64,000 nt of DNA from Pseudomonas poae (GCF_001439785.1 NZ_JYLI01000010.1:1-64000); one strand, 5' to 3'; positions 34,953-44,583 are shown, counted from the first letter of the stretch. Notes: generated by a model from the sequence alone, not told the origin. Made by a program: numbers and translations.

Positions 34953-36425
34953 TCAAGTCGCAGGCGCAAAAGCCCCATCCACACAGGCATTTACCGGCGC
35001 CACCCTCTGGCGCCACGGCTGCGCTTGCTCCAGTTGCGCGGCCAGCGCCAGCAAGGTCGCGTCCTCGCCAAAACGCGCGGCAAAATGCGCGCCCATGGGC
35101 AGGCCGTTCGCGCTCCAGTACAGCGGCACCGACATCGCCGGTTGGCCGCTGGCATTGAACAAGGCGGTAAAGGGCGAGTAGCTGTGGAAGCGCTCGATCA
35201 GCTCGTCGAGGCGCAGGCTGTCGTCCTGCAGGTCCAGCTCGCCGATGGGCGCGGGCTCGCGGGTCAGGGTCGGGCTGAGGATCACGTCATGGTCGCGCAT
35301 GAACAACGCCATTTGCCGGCCGAAGGCATGGATCCACTCCACGGCGGCGGCGTACTGCGCGCCGCTGACCGCGCCCTTGTCACGCAGAATGATGCGGGTG
35401 CGCGCCTCCAGCTCTCCAGGCTGCACCGGCGTGCCGCGCAACTGGCCGAGCAGGTCCAGGTAGTTGCGGGTGCTGGCACCGATGATGGTGAACACCTGGT
35501 CGAGAAACGCCGGCAACACCACCGGCAGCTGCGCAGGCGTTACCCGATGGCCCAGGGACTCGCACAATCGCGCGGCCTGGCGCACCGCCTCCAGGCTTTG
35601 GCTGGACGTCGGCCACGGCCCCACCTGCTCGACCAGCGCAATGCGCAACGGGCGTGGCGCCTGTTGCAGCGCCTGCGCATAAGACTGCGCCGCCATCGGC
35701 GCGGCGTAGGGTGCGCCCAACTCCATGCCGGCGGTGGCATCGAGCAACCCCGCACTGTCGCGCACCGACAGGGTGATGCAGTGGTGGGTGGACATGCCCG
35801 CCCACCCTTCCCCCACCATCGGCCCCGAGGGCAGCAAGCCACGGCTGGGCTTGAGCCCGAACACGCCGCAGCAGGAGGCCGGCACGCGCAGGGAACCACC
35901 GCCGTCGTTGCCATGGGCAAACGGCACCACCCGCGCCGCCACCAACGCCGCCGCACCGCCACTCGAGCCGCCGGCGCTGTGCCCCGTGTTCCAGGGGTTG
36001 CGGGTGGCGCCAAAGCGGTTCGACTCGGTGGAATACGAGGTGCCGAACTCCGGCGCCGTGGTGGTGCCGACGAACACGCAGCCGGCGCGACGCAGGCGCG
36101 TCACCACCTCGGCATCCATGTCCGCGCGGGCGTCGCCCAGGGCGAAAGAACCATTGGTCATGGCCGCGCCCGTCACCGGGGCGAACAGATCCTTGATCAA
36201 GGTGGGCACGCCGGCAAATACCCCTTGCGCGGCATCGGCGCCCAGTGCGGCCTCCCGCGCCTGCTCGTACAGGCGTTCGGCAACGGCGTTGAGCTGTGGC
36301 TCGACCTGCTCCAGACGCGCGATCACGGCCTCCACCAACTCCAACGGCTGCACCTCGCCACGCCGCACCCAAGCGGCCAGGCCGGTGGCGTCTTGCTCGT
36401 CGATCAACTGCTGAATATCACGCAT
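34953..36425 (-). CDS. Amidase-signature family hydrolase
   Basis: 490 residues from ATG 36425 (GGAG 9 bases upstream). The Ser-cisSer-Lys triad is visible: Lys in TLIKDLFAP (about residue 79), the cis-Ser in GHSAGGSSGGAAA and the nucleophilic Ser in GNDGGGSLRVPAS. Full family length. It hydrolyses a carboxamide; which one is unknown. It is co-directional with the MFS gene 44 bases upstream. Confidence 0.85.
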   Translation of the reverse strand: MRDIQQLIDEQDATGLAAWVRRGEVQPLELVEAVIARLEQVEPQLNAVAERLYEQAREAALGADAAQGVFAGVPTLIKDLFAPVTGAAMTNGSFALGDARADMDAEVVTRLRRAGCVFVGTTTAPEFGTSYSTESNRFGATRNPWNTGHSAGGSSGGAAALVAARVVPFAHGNDGGGSLRVPASCCGVFGLKPSRGLLPSGPMVGEGWAGMSTHHCITLSVRDSAGLLDATAGMELGAPYAAPMAAQSYAQALQQAPRPLRIALVEQVGPWPTSSQSLEAVRQAARLCESLGHRVTPAQLPVVLPAFLDQVFTIIGASTRNYLDLLGQLRGTPVQPGELEARTRIILRDKGAVSGAQYAAAVEWIHAFGRQMALFMRDHDVILSPTLTREPAPIGELDLQDDSLRLDELIERFHSYSPFTALFNASGQPAMSVPLYWSANGLPMGAHFAARFGEDATLLALAAQLEQAQPWRQRVAPVNACVDGAFAPAT

Positions 36426-36469
36426 ACCCGCTACTCCCGATCCATTTCAGTGAAAAACCCGCATGCGGC

Positions 36470-37687
36470 TCAAGGCGCCGAACGTCGGTGCGCTACAGCC
36501 GCCATGCCCCACAGCAACGCCGCAACCACGCTGGCAACTGCCAACACTTGCAGGGCGTGGCGCAAATCGCCCGCCCAGGCCACCAGTGCCGCGACCACCA
36601 GCGGGCTGACAAACTGTCCCAGGTACATGCATGCGGTCAGCCCGCCCAGGCCGCGCCCACGGGTGCGCGGCGTAAGGGCCTGCATCACCGGCGCCATCAC
36701 GTTCGGCACCAGCAGACCAGCGCCCAGGCCGTGAATCAGCATGGCCAGCGCCACCTCGCGGTAACTTTGCGCATGGTTGAGCAACCACAGCCCGGCCGCG
36801 AACAGCAGCAACAACACCGCGTTGGTCCCCGCCCCCTTCAGGGTGCGCAGCATCAGCGGCCAGGCCAGGGACCCGCCCAGGGTGGCGAGCAGGCTCAGGC
36901 CGGCGCAAAGTCCAATCAGCGTGCTGGACGTGACACCCATTTCCACCAGCACAACCGGCACCTGCACCGGCGCAATAAAGGTCAGCACCATGCCGCCGAA
37001 AATCAGCAGGTAACCCAGCACCACCGGCACCAGCGCCACCCGCTCAGGGCCTGGCGCCTGTGCCCCCGGCCGCTCACGGGTCGGTTCCCACAGCACGGTC
37101 AGCATCGCCGGCACCAACAGCAACGGCAGCAGGTACAACAGGAACGGCAAGCGCCAGGAATATTCGCCCAGCGCACCGCCCAGCACGAAGAACAGCGCGC
37201 CCACCAGGCCGATGGTGACCATCTGCCGATTGATGTAGCGCAGCCTTTCGCCGCCGTGCCAGTAATCGGCGATCAGTGCCGAACAGCAGGTCATCACCGC
37301 CGCTTCCGCCGCGCCGAACAGCAGGCGCACGATGACGATGGCGTGCAGGTCGCCGAGCAAGGCCGGCATCACACCCAACAACGCATAGAGCACGGTGGCG
37401 ACCACCAGCAACGCCTTGCGCCCGACGCGGTCGGCCAGCCAGCCGGCCAGCGGCGCGCATAACGCAATGGCCAGCGCAGGCCCGGTCACGGCCAGGGGCA
37501 CCAGCAAATCGGCATGGGCGGTGACCGGGCCGAACTCGGCGCCGAGCTTGGGCAGCACGGGCGCGATCATCACGGCGCCCATGATGGTCAGGCTGCTGCC
37601 GAGGATCAGCACGCGCCCTTCGCGGCGGCCATTGGCCTGGCGCGCGTCGCCGGATGAAACGGTTGAAACAGGACTGACAGTGCTCAT
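36470..37687 (-). CDS. MFS transporter
   Basis: 405 residues from ATG 37687. Twelve hydrophobic segments with the MFS loop 2-3 motif (GWLADRVGRKALL). Located 10 bases after the outer-membrane channel gene, so it is in the same operon. Probably imports or exports the aromatic or amide substrate of the cluster; substrate unknown. Confidence 0.82.
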   Translation of the reverse strand: MSTVSPVSTVSSGDARQANGRREGRVLILGSSLTIMGAVMIAPVLPKLGAEFGPVTAHADLLVPLAVTGPALAIALCAPLAGWLADRVGRKALLVVATVLYALLGVMPALLGDLHAIVIVRLLFGAAEAAVMTCCSALIADYWHGGERLRYINRQMVTIGLVGALFFVLGGALGEYSWRLPFLLYLLPLLLVPAMLTVLWEPTRERPGAQAPGPERVALVPVVLGYLLIFGGMVLTFIAPVQVPVVLVEMGVTSSTLIGLCAGLSLLATLGGSLAWPLMLRTLKGAGTNAVLLLLFAAGLWLLNHAQSYREVALAMLIHGLGAGLLVPNVMAPVMQALTPRTRGRGLGGLTACMYLGQFVSPLVVAALVAWAGDLRHALQVLAVASVVAALLWGMAAVAHRRSAP

Positions 37688-37697
37688 GATCCGGCCC

Positions 37698-38627
37698 TCA
37701 AAAACTGTGGGAAACACGCAGGGCTACGGTGTAGCCCTCGGCGCGGTTGCGTGCATCGAACTCCTTGTAGAGGTGCAGCCACACGGGCGGCAGTCCTGGC
37801 GCGATGTAGCTGAGCGCCGGACCGAGGGCCATCACCCGCGCGCGGTTGCCGCGAGTCAGGTCAGGCGCATCGTCGTCGCTGAGCTGGCGGTAGTAATAGC
37901 CACCGATGCCCGCCGTCCAGGGGCCGAAGTGCTGACCCACGGCGAATTCATGGCGGTACTCCACGCCGTTGCGGTAATGGGTATCGGGGTTGCGCGTGTT
38001 GATGTCCAACTGCACGCTCGACGACAGCTCAAAGCCTGTGTCGCTGATATAAGTGGCGTTGACGGCCGGAGACACTGTCCAGTGATTGAGCCCCGGCGAG
38101 ACCAGGCGTTTGCGCTCGTAGTCACCGGTCGGCGCCTGAATCTGCAACTGGGTGTTGATGAACAGGTTGGGTGACAGGCTCCACTGCAGGATCAGCGGAA
38201 TGATCTGCGCATCGGCCAGCCGGAACGGGTCGGCCGACAGCTGCAACGGACCGTTGGGGGTGGGCACCTGCAGCGAGGCATCCATCCTGAAGAAGGGTAC
38301 AACCGCGCCGAAACCGTATTGCGCGCCCAGCAGCTGGTAGTCCGTCATGCGCAGGTAAGCCAGGCCGATGGACAGCACGTCGAGCGATAAATGATTGTCC
38401 ACCGCCCTGCCCTGACTGTTCCTTTGCACGTTGGCGCTATAGAACCCCGTGCGCAGGCCGAGGGTGCCGTTCGCCGTGGCGGGCGGCATCATGCCGGCGC
38501 CAAAGTCGTAGACCCCGACCGCCGTGGTCGGCGCGCCGTTTTCCGTGGCCTGTGCGCCGGCGCACAGCGCCAGCAGCCCCAGGCTGAAACCTGTGACGCG
38601 GCGCATGCTGCTTTTGTTGTTGTTCAT
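37698..38627 (-). CDS. Outer-membrane beta-barrel, phenol-degradation MetA / SphA-like channel
   Basis: 309 residues from ATG 38627 with GGGAGGGG upstream. Signal peptide with cleavage near AQA-TEN. The mature part alternates polar and aromatic residues typical of beta strands and ends in VSHSF with the C-terminal Phe needed by the BAM machinery. The MetA_pathway_phenol family is found next to aromatic-degradation genes and is thought to pass substrates through the outer membrane. First gene of a run with MFS and amidase genes. Confidence 0.78.
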   Translation of the reverse strand: MNNNKSSMRRVTGFSLGLLALCAGAQATENGAPTTAVGVYDFGAGMMPPATANGTLGLRTGFYSANVQRNSQGRAVDNHLSLDVLSIGLAYLRMTDYQLLGAQYGFGAVVPFFRMDASLQVPTPNGPLQLSADPFRLADAQIIPLILQWSLSPNLFINTQLQIQAPTGDYERKRLVSPGLNHWTVSPAVNATYISDTGFELSSSVQLDINTRNPDTHYRNGVEYRHEFAVGQHFGPWTAGIGGYYYRQLSDDDAPDLTRGNRARVMALGPALSYIAPGLPPVWLHLYKEFDARNRAEGYTVALRVSHSF

Positions 38628-38705
38628 CGAATGCCCCTCCCGACCCTTGGTGTGGGGGCATCCTATGCAGCGCACGGCGCAGCGGGTTAGCCGTTTTCAG
38701 CACAG

Positions 38706-39689
38706 TTAGCGGCGGTGCAGGGTCTGCGAGGGCGACTCGCCGAACAGGGTGCGGTAATCGCTGGCAAACCGGCTCAAGTGCCAGAATCCCCAACGCGCCG
38801 CCACCTGCTGAACGCCATGGACGGCGGCGTGCGCGCACAGCTCGCGACGCACCGCATTGAGGCGCAGCGCGCGCAGATAAGCCACCGGGTTGATGCCCAG
38901 GGTTTCCTGAAAACAGTACTGAAGCTTGCGGCGACTGGCGCCGATGTGATTGCACAGGTCGAGGATCGACAGCGGCTCATCCAGATGCCCCAAGGCATAT
39001 TCCCTGGCGCGGTCCACCATACGCTTGCGCGCGGTCGGGCTGAGCGCTGCGGCCTGATCCGGCGCGATCAACTCGAGCAACTGCACCATCACCGCGTCGC
39101 GAATACCGTGGCGAACCGCTTCGTGGCGCAGCAGGCTGCCCGGCCCCTGATCGGCGGTGGCCAGGCCATCGAACAGCCTGGCCAGCTGCACCTGCATCGA
39201 CGTCGCGGCCAAACGGTAACAGGTGGGAAGATCGGTAATTCGAAAACCCACGCCCTGGCGTTGCAACACACGTTCCAGGGCCTGAGCGTCGACGGCGACA
39301 CTCAGCAGGTCGAGCTGCGCGGGAACGCGCAAATCCGGCAGGTGCTCGCCATGGGCCACCAACAAGTGCTGCTCCTGAAGCGGATGCCCGGCACAAAACA
39401 GCGGCCCACTCGGGCTGAGCGGCACGCTGAACGTGATCGCACCTTTCCACGCGCGGCCGCTCTTGAGCATCGACTGATTGGCGCGGTCGCGCACCAGTTG
39501 CATCCAGCCGGCACTCAATGCGGTCAGCTCGCCATCGAAGCGACCCGGGGTCAACTGGTCATAACGCACCTGCCAGCCGTGCATGTTGCGCGCGTGCTGG
39601 TCGATGTCGTGGGTGCGATAGCGCTGCAGCACGCCAGGGTCGTTCGGTGCAGGGCACGTCGGGGGTCCCCATGGATTATTGTTGTTCAT
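38706..39689 (-). CDS. AraC-family transcriptional regulator
   Basis: 327 residues from ATG 39689 (AGGAAA upstream). N-terminal sensing region (about 30-200) and C-terminal double HTH (about 225-325: PLSILDLCNHIGASRRKLQYCFQ, then RWGFWHLSRFASDYRTLFGESP). The WGFWHLSRFASDYR pattern resembles the EutR/FeaR group, which responds to amines or aromatic amines. It lies just upstream of, and on the same strand as, the MetA-MFS-amidase run and is the likely regulator of it. Confidence 0.8.
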   Translation of the reverse strand: MNNNNPWGPPTCPAPNDPGVLQRYRTHDIDQHARNMHGWQVRYDQLTPGRFDGELTALSAGWMQLVRDRANQSMLKSGRAWKGAITFSVPLSPSGPLFCAGHPLQEQHLLVAHGEHLPDLRVPAQLDLLSVAVDAQALERVLQRQGVGFRITDLPTCYRLAATSMQVQLARLFDGLATADQGPGSLLRHEAVRHGIRDAVMVQLLELIAPDQAAALSPTARKRMVDRAREYALGHLDEPLSILDLCNHIGASRRKLQYCFQETLGINPVAYLRALRLNAVRRELCAHAAVHGVQQVAARWGFWHLSRFASDYRTLFGESPSQTLHRR

Positions 39690-39814
39690 CGACTGTTTCC
39701 TGTTGAGCCTGCCAGCCTGGTCAAGCACGCAATTTCCATTCCCCCTGGCGCGCCTGTGGGCAAGCTGTGCCGAAATCGGCTAGTGCATCCGCAAAAAATG
39801 AGCGCTTTAAAGTT

Positions 39815-39827
39815 TTTACTCCGTAAA
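39815..39827. promoter_or_regulatory. Inverted repeat in the TetR upstream region
   Basis: TTTAC-TCC-GTAAA, a perfect 5-bp-arm palindrome 60 bases upstream of the TetR GTG start, in an A/T-rich stretch. Candidate autoregulatory operator. Confidence 0.4.
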
Positions 39828-39886
39828 GTATTTTCACCACACTGCCGGGGCCGACTGCCCTGCTCTTTTCCCGACAAGGATCTTGC

Positions 39887-40498
39887 GTGAGCGGACTGCG
39901 TGAACGGCAACGGCTGGAACGCCGCCAAGCCATCAGTACAGCGGCGATCGAACTGTTCGAACGCCAGGGTTACCAGAACACCACCATCGAACAGATCGCC
40001 AACCAGGCGGGCGTTTCGGCGCCCACGGTGTTCAAGTACTTCGGCAACAAGCAGGAAATCATCCTGGAAATCCTGCACGAAGCCGACCGCCGCGCCCTGC
40101 ACGACACGCGTCGCCTGATGCCGGCGATGGACGACCCGGTGGACGCACTCTGCTATCTGGAGAAACTGCTCACCGACTATGCGCTCGAGGTCATGCACCC
40201 CAACCTGTGGCGTGAGCTGCTGCCGTTGATTCTGTTCGGCGGCGAAAGCGACTTGCCCGCCGGCTACCGCGCCATGAACGAGGCGTTGCGCGCGCAAATC
40301 AGCGGCCTGCTGCGCGAGTTGCAACAGGCCGGCAAGCTGCGCGCCGACCTGGACGTGGACCTCGCCGCATTCCTGCTCAACGACTACGCGCACCTGCAGC
40401 TGTTGCGCCTGGTCAGCCAGACCCCGCCGGACATCGAATCCCACTCCAGTCAGGTGCGCCGCATCACGGCCCTGCTGTTCCAGGGCATGCGCACCTGA
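39887..40498 (+). CDS. TetR-family transcriptional regulator
   Basis: 203 residues from GTG 39887 with AAGGA 6 bases upstream. N-terminal HTH at about 10-56 (TTIEQIANQAGVSAPTVFKYF), then a helical ligand domain. It is divergent from the AraC gene and convergent with the PotF-like gene. Target and ligand unknown. Confidence 0.82.
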   Translation: MSGLRERQRLERRQAISTAAIELFERQGYQNTTIEQIANQAGVSAPTVFKYFGNKQEIILEILHEADRRALHDTRRLMPAMDDPVDALCYLEKLLTDYALEVMHPNLWRELLPLILFGGESDLPAGYRAMNEALRAQISGLLRELQQAGKLRADLDVDLAAFLLNDYAHLQLLRLVSQTPPDIESHSSQVRRITALLFQGMRT

Positions 40499-40535
40499 GC
40501 CCGTCGCCACCTCGGGCTTCAGGCCGCAGCAGTGC

Positions 40536-41639
40536 TCAGCGGTTGCTCTTGACGGTGGTCCATACGCGGGTGCGGATGCGCTCAATGGCCGCCGGCATCG
40601 GCTGCAAGGGGAACAGGGTTTTGCGCGCGGCGTCGGGAATGTACATGTTCGGGTTGTTGCGGATCTCCGGTTTGACCATCTCGGTCGAGTCCTTGTTGGG
40701 GTTGGGGTAGCCGATGCGGTTGCTGATCAGCGCAATCACGTCGGGGCGCAGGATGTAATTGATGAACGCGTGGGCCTCGGCCGTATGCGGCGCATTTTTC
40801 GGCACCACCATCACGTCCGACCACATGGGTGCGCCCTCTTTGGGCAGCGCCATCGCCACCTTGACCCCCTTGCCTGCCGCGTCCGCCAGTTGCTTGGCCA
40901 AGGCCACGCCGCCGGACCAGCCGACCGCCACGCAGATCTCGTCATTGGCCAGGTCCATGCCGTAGCGCGAGGAGTTGAAGTAGGTGACATAGGGGCGGAT
41001 CTTGAGCATCAACTGCTGCGCCTGGGTGTAGTCCTCACGCTTCTGGCTGTTGGGATCCAGACCCAGATAGTGCAAGGCGATGGGCAGGATCTCATTGCCT
41101 GCGTCGAGGAAGCCGACGCCGCAGCCGGTCATTTTTTTCAGGTTCTCTTCCTTGAAGATTATGTCCCAGGTGTTCATCTGCACATCCGCGCCGAAGATTT
41201 TCTGAATCTTGTCGACGTTGTAACCAATCAGCGTGGTGCCCCACAGGTAAGGCGCGGCGTAGCGGTTGCCGGGATCACCCACAGCTTCCAGAGAGGTCAT
41301 GAATTGCGGGTCGAGGTGTTTCCAGTTGGGCAACTGGCTGCGGTCCAGCGGCTCGATGGCGCCGGCGGTGATCAGATTACTGATGAAGGAACTGCCGGGA
41401 AATACCACGTCGTAGCCGGAGTTGCCGGTCAGCAATTTGGCTTGCAGCGTCTCGACACTGTCGAACACATCGTAGATCGGGTGAATGCCGGTCTCTTGTT
41501 CGAAGTTCTTGAGGATTTCAGGCGGCAGGTACTCGATCCAGTTATAGATGCGCACCGTGCGCTCCTCGGCCACGCACCAGCCGCTGCACAACCAGGCGAT
41601 GGCGACGCCCAGCAAGGTATTACGCAAAGACTTGTTCAT
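40536..41639 (-). CDS. Polyamine-type periplasmic binding protein (PotF/PotD-like)
   Basis: 367 residues from ATG 41639 with GGAG 9 bases upstream; a GTG two codons earlier is less likely. Signal peptide ends near CVA-EER. RIYNWIEYLPPEILKNFEQETGI is the hallmark start of putrescine/spermidine-binding proteins. No permease or ATPase gene accompanies it, so it must share a membrane complex encoded elsewhere. Last gene of an operon with a NylB-like hydrolase and an outer-membrane barrel. Confidence 0.82.
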   Translation of the reverse strand: MNKSLRNTLLGVAIAWLCSGWCVAEERTVRIYNWIEYLPPEILKNFEQETGIHPIYDVFDSVETLQAKLLTGNSGYDVVFPGSSFISNLITAGAIEPLDRSQLPNWKHLDPQFMTSLEAVGDPGNRYAAPYLWGTTLIGYNVDKIQKIFGADVQMNTWDIIFKEENLKKMTGCGVGFLDAGNEILPIALHYLGLDPNSQKREDYTQAQQLMLKIRPYVTYFNSSRYGMDLANDEICVAVGWSGGVALAKQLADAAGKGVKVAMALPKEGAPMWSDVMVVPKNAPHTAEAHAFINYILRPDVIALISNRIGYPNPNKDSTEMVKPEIRNNPNMYIPDAARKTLFPLQPMPAAIERIRTRVWTTVKSNR

Positions 41640-41678
41640 GCACACACACTCCTGCGCGGCCGCAATGGCTCGCGGCGC

Positions 41679-43016
41679 TCAATAACGGTAGGTGAAGTAG
41701 AGTTCCAGGGCACTGAATTTCTGGTCATTGCCGAACACTTGCCTGGCCGCCGCCAGGGGCTTGACCCAGTTGTAGGACAGCGAGCTGTAGAACGACGGCG
41801 TGGGCGTCCAGTCGAGAAACACCACGCTTTCATCGGCAAAGCGCCGGTCGTTGACCGCCGCGCCCATGTAGTTTTTCTCGTCGAGCCAGAACTGATAGTG
41901 GATAGCGCCCAGGGTGAAGGTCTGGCTCAAGTGCGTCTTGAGCGAGAACTGCTGGACGTTTTCGTTGCTGTTGAACAACAGGTAGTTGCCGACCACATCG
42001 CCCACCAGCCAGGTGCTCCAGTCGATGAAGCCCTTGCTCAACGGGTCCCAGGCCTTCTGCCGGTTGTCGCTCAGGTTGTCGTCACCGGAAAAGCTCGCGT
42101 AGCGATAGCCGAGGATCGGCGTCAGCGGCAGGTCGCCAAAGGCATAGTCGGCCTGGGCATACCAGGCGTTGGCCGCGTAGTCGACGCCCTCGCCGCTGCC
42201 GCGTTCCACCGCGTATTCGGCGTTCAGGGTCAGCGGCGCGATGCCCGGCACCCTGGCATTCAGCGCGCGCAGGTTGTACACCTGCATGCCGTCGCGGCGG
42301 CGTGGCAAGGTGCTGCCGCGGGGGCCGAGGGCGTTGACCTTGAGCGCCATCGCGCCGAGGGTCACCTGGTCGTCGAGGTTGTAGTCGAGGTTGACCCCGG
42401 TCATGCGAAAGTCACCCAGGTCGTCGTCCGTGCGCAGGCTGAACACCTGGCTCTTCAGCGCGCCATGGTCCCAGGCGAGGATCGCCGAGTCCTTGAACGC
42501 GGTGCGCGGGCTGAGCCAATAGGCGCCGTCCTTAAACTGATCGAGGTTGCCATCCATCACGATGAAACCGGTGCCGACCTTGTAGTTCTGACGCCCGGCG
42601 GTGAACGTCCACTCGCCGACTCGCACCCCGGCGAACAGCTCTTCGGTGGCCACTCGTCCATCGGAGCTGCGGGTAAAGCCGCCGGCATCGCCATCGCCAA
42701 AGGTCGTGGCGGCTACCACCGACGCGCCGCCGAGCAGGCTGACGTCGGGGTTCAGCGCGTAGTTGAACGTGATACCAGGCTTGACATAGAACTCCTGCCA
42801 GCCAATCGAACGGCCGCCATTGCGACCGTTGCGCTGGTCGACCCGGCCGCTGCCGAAGTTGACGTTGCGCGTGGTGATGCTGGCGCCGCCGGCGGTGAGA
42901 TTGACCTCGCCCTTGAGGTCGCCGTCCTCGAAGGTGTAGCCCGCCAAAGCGACCTGAGCGCTCAGCGGCAGACTCACCGCCACCAGCACACGGGTAAAAC
43001 GCGTCGTGAAAGACAT
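41679..43016 (-). CDS. Outer-membrane beta-barrel protein, porin-like (DUF1302-like or similar)
   Basis: 445 residues from ATG 43016 (AGGAG upstream). Signal peptide ends near ALA-GYT. The mature part is composed of amphipathic beta strands and ends in YFTYRY with a C-terminal aromatic residue. It is likely a specific outer-membrane channel for the substrate of the operon. Exact family is uncertain from reading alone. Confidence 0.65.
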   Translation of the reverse strand: MSFTTRFTRVLVAVSLPLSAQVALAGYTFEDGDLKGEVNLTAGGASITTRNVNFGSGRVDQRNGRNGGRSIGWQEFYVKPGITFNYALNPDVSLLGGASVVAATTFGDGDAGGFTRSSDGRVATEELFAGVRVGEWTFTAGRQNYKVGTGFIVMDGNLDQFKDGAYWLSPRTAFKDSAILAWDHGALKSQVFSLRTDDDLGDFRMTGVNLDYNLDDQVTLGAMALKVNALGPRGSTLPRRRDGMQVYNLRALNARVPGIAPLTLNAEYAVERGSGEGVDYAANAWYAQADYAFGDLPLTPILGYRYASFSGDDNLSDNRQKAWDPLSKGFIDWSTWLVGDVVGNYLLFNSNENVQQFSLKTHLSQTFTLGAIHYQFWLDEKNYMGAAVNDRRFADESVVFLDWTPTPSFYSSLSYNWVKPLAAARQVFGNDQKFSALELYFTYRY

Positions 43017-43134
43017 CGTGAAGCTCCTGCGTAGTTATTGTTGTACAGGGCAGTTGCAGGCGGCGCAGTACGCCGCCAACACCTGGGCGAGCCAGGTGGA
43101 ATCCGGACGCGGATCGTTATTGTTGAAAATGGCG

Positions 43135-44397
43135 TCAGCGCGTCAGGTGCGCCGCGATGGCGCGCAGCATGCGCACGCTGTCGGCATCGAACGGGCCGAC
43201 GGCCTCGGGCAGCGATGACTGCTTGACGATCACCACGCGGGACGGTTTGTCGATGAACAGGTATTGGCCATGGATGCCGCCCGCCATCAGCGCCTGGCTG
43301 TGGTCATTGAACACGTACCACTGGCTGCGGTAGGACGCGCCGGGGGCCCACTCGGAGAAGTCCGGGTTGGCCGCGTAGATCGCAGGGTCCGCGCCCCTGG
43401 CGATGCGCGCGATGGCCTCGCTTGGCAGCAGTTGCTCGGCGCCGTGGCGGCCGTCATTGGCCAGCAGTCGGCCGAAGCGCGCCATGTCGCGCAGGGTCGC
43501 GCTGAAACCGGCGCCGGCCACGCTGCGGCCCCAAGGGTCGGCCATGAAGTAACCGTCGCGCTCGCACCCCAGCTGACTCCAGACCCTCTGCAACAGCTGC
43601 GCGCAGGGCACGCCGGAGGCGCGCTCCATAACCCAGGCCAGCGCCTCGGTGGCGGCGGTCACGTAATGGAAGAATCCGCCGTGCTCACCGCGTTTGCGCA
43701 GCGACGGCAGATATTGGTAGAGGGATTCGAAGTCGCAATATTGGCTCGGCGCCGGGTTGAAGCCGCAGGCGTAGCCATATTGCGAACTCTCGGACGTCGG
43801 GTCGTCGTACACCTCGCGGTAGTCGATGCCCACTGCCATGTCGAACAGCTGGCGCACCGTCGCATCGCCAAAGGCGCTGCCCGCAAGCTCCGGCACGTAG
43901 CTGGCGACCAGACGCGTCGGGTCAAGCATCGTCTCGCTGACCAATTGTTCGCCGAGCACGCCGATCAGCGACTTGGTCACCGAAAACATGATGTGGCGAT
44001 CGTCCGGCCGCTGGCCGTTGAAATAACGCTCGAACAGCACCTGATCGCCCTGCAGCACCAGCAGGCCGTCGGTGTGACTGGCCTTGAGGTGGTCGAGCAC
44101 GCTGATGCTCAGGCCGCAGACGCTGTCAAAGTGCAACTCATCCAGCGCCTGGGGCGCGTCCACCAGCGGCGCGCACGGGCCACGCCCGGCCTGCACATCA
44201 ATGGAGGGACGCAACTGCGCCAGGTGACGAAAGCCCCAGCGGTTGAACGGCGGGCGCATCCAGTTATCCCAGGTCACGCGCTGCTCCGGCGCGGCGGGAA
44301 ACCCCTGCATCAGGCGCGGTGCGGTTGGCTCCAGCGGTGAAGATTCATTGGCCTCGACATACAGCCTGACGAGTAAGGGGACGGCGTTCTGGCTCAT
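43135..44397 (-). CDS. Serine hydrolase, beta-lactamase class C / 6-aminohexanoate-dimer hydrolase (NylB)-like
   Basis: 420 residues. Nucleophile motif SVTK (S-x-x-K) preceded by HIMF, followed by the AVGIDYREVYDDP region and TLRDMARFG typical of the beta-lactamase-like hydrolase/esterase family; the third motif region is GGIHGQY. No clear signal peptide, so probably cytoplasmic. Relatives cleave small amides or esters (NylB cuts a linear amide). First gene of an operon with a porin-like barrel and a polyamine-type binding protein, and divergent from vanAB. Confidence 0.75.
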   Translation of the reverse strand: MSQNAVPLLVRLYVEANESSPLEPTAPRLMQGFPAAPEQRVTWDNWMRPPFNRWGFRHLAQLRPSIDVQAGRGPCAPLVDAPQALDELHFDSVCGLSISVLDHLKASHTDGLLVLQGDQVLFERYFNGQRPDDRHIMFSVTKSLIGVLGEQLVSETMLDPTRLVASYVPELAGSAFGDATVRQLFDMAVGIDYREVYDDPTSESSQYGYACGFNPAPSQYCDFESLYQYLPSLRKRGEHGGFFHYVTAATEALAWVMERASGVPCAQLLQRVWSQLGCERDGYFMADPWGRSVAGAGFSATLRDMARFGRLLANDGRHGAEQLLPSEAIARIARGADPAIYAANPDFSEWAPGASYRSQWYVFNDHSQALMAGGIHGQYLFIDKPSRVVIVKQSSLPEAVGPFDADSVRMLRAIAAHLTR

Positions 44398-44444
44398 CTC
44401 TGTGATCCTGGAAATGACTCTGCGTGAGAGCAGATGCAGGAAAA

Positions 44445-44473
44445 TAATTACGCTTATTAATTATTTTAGTCAA
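44445..44473 (-). promoter_or_regulatory. Sigma-70 promoter for the serine hydrolase operon
   Basis: On the minus strand TTGACT (44473-44468), 17-base spacer, TAATTA (44450-44445), 48 bases upstream of the start codon. The surrounding DNA is very A/T rich. The VanR-like palindrome at 44511 lies just upstream. Confidence 0.6.
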
Positions 44474-44510
44474 TAAAATATTTAACAGATATTTCAGTAA
44501 ACCCCACCGA

Positions 44511-44525
44511 TTATGGATCCAATAA
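44511..44525. promoter_or_regulatory. VanR-type operator, distal copy
   Basis: TTATGGATCCAATAA, nearly symmetric about GGATCC, sharing ATGGATCCA with the copy at 44609. It lies between the divergent promoters of the serine hydrolase operon and vanAB. Confidence 0.6.
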
Positions 44526-44583
44526 TTCATAAAAAAGCGGCCGATAATCGCCCATATTTTCCATGAAACCTGAAAATACTGAA

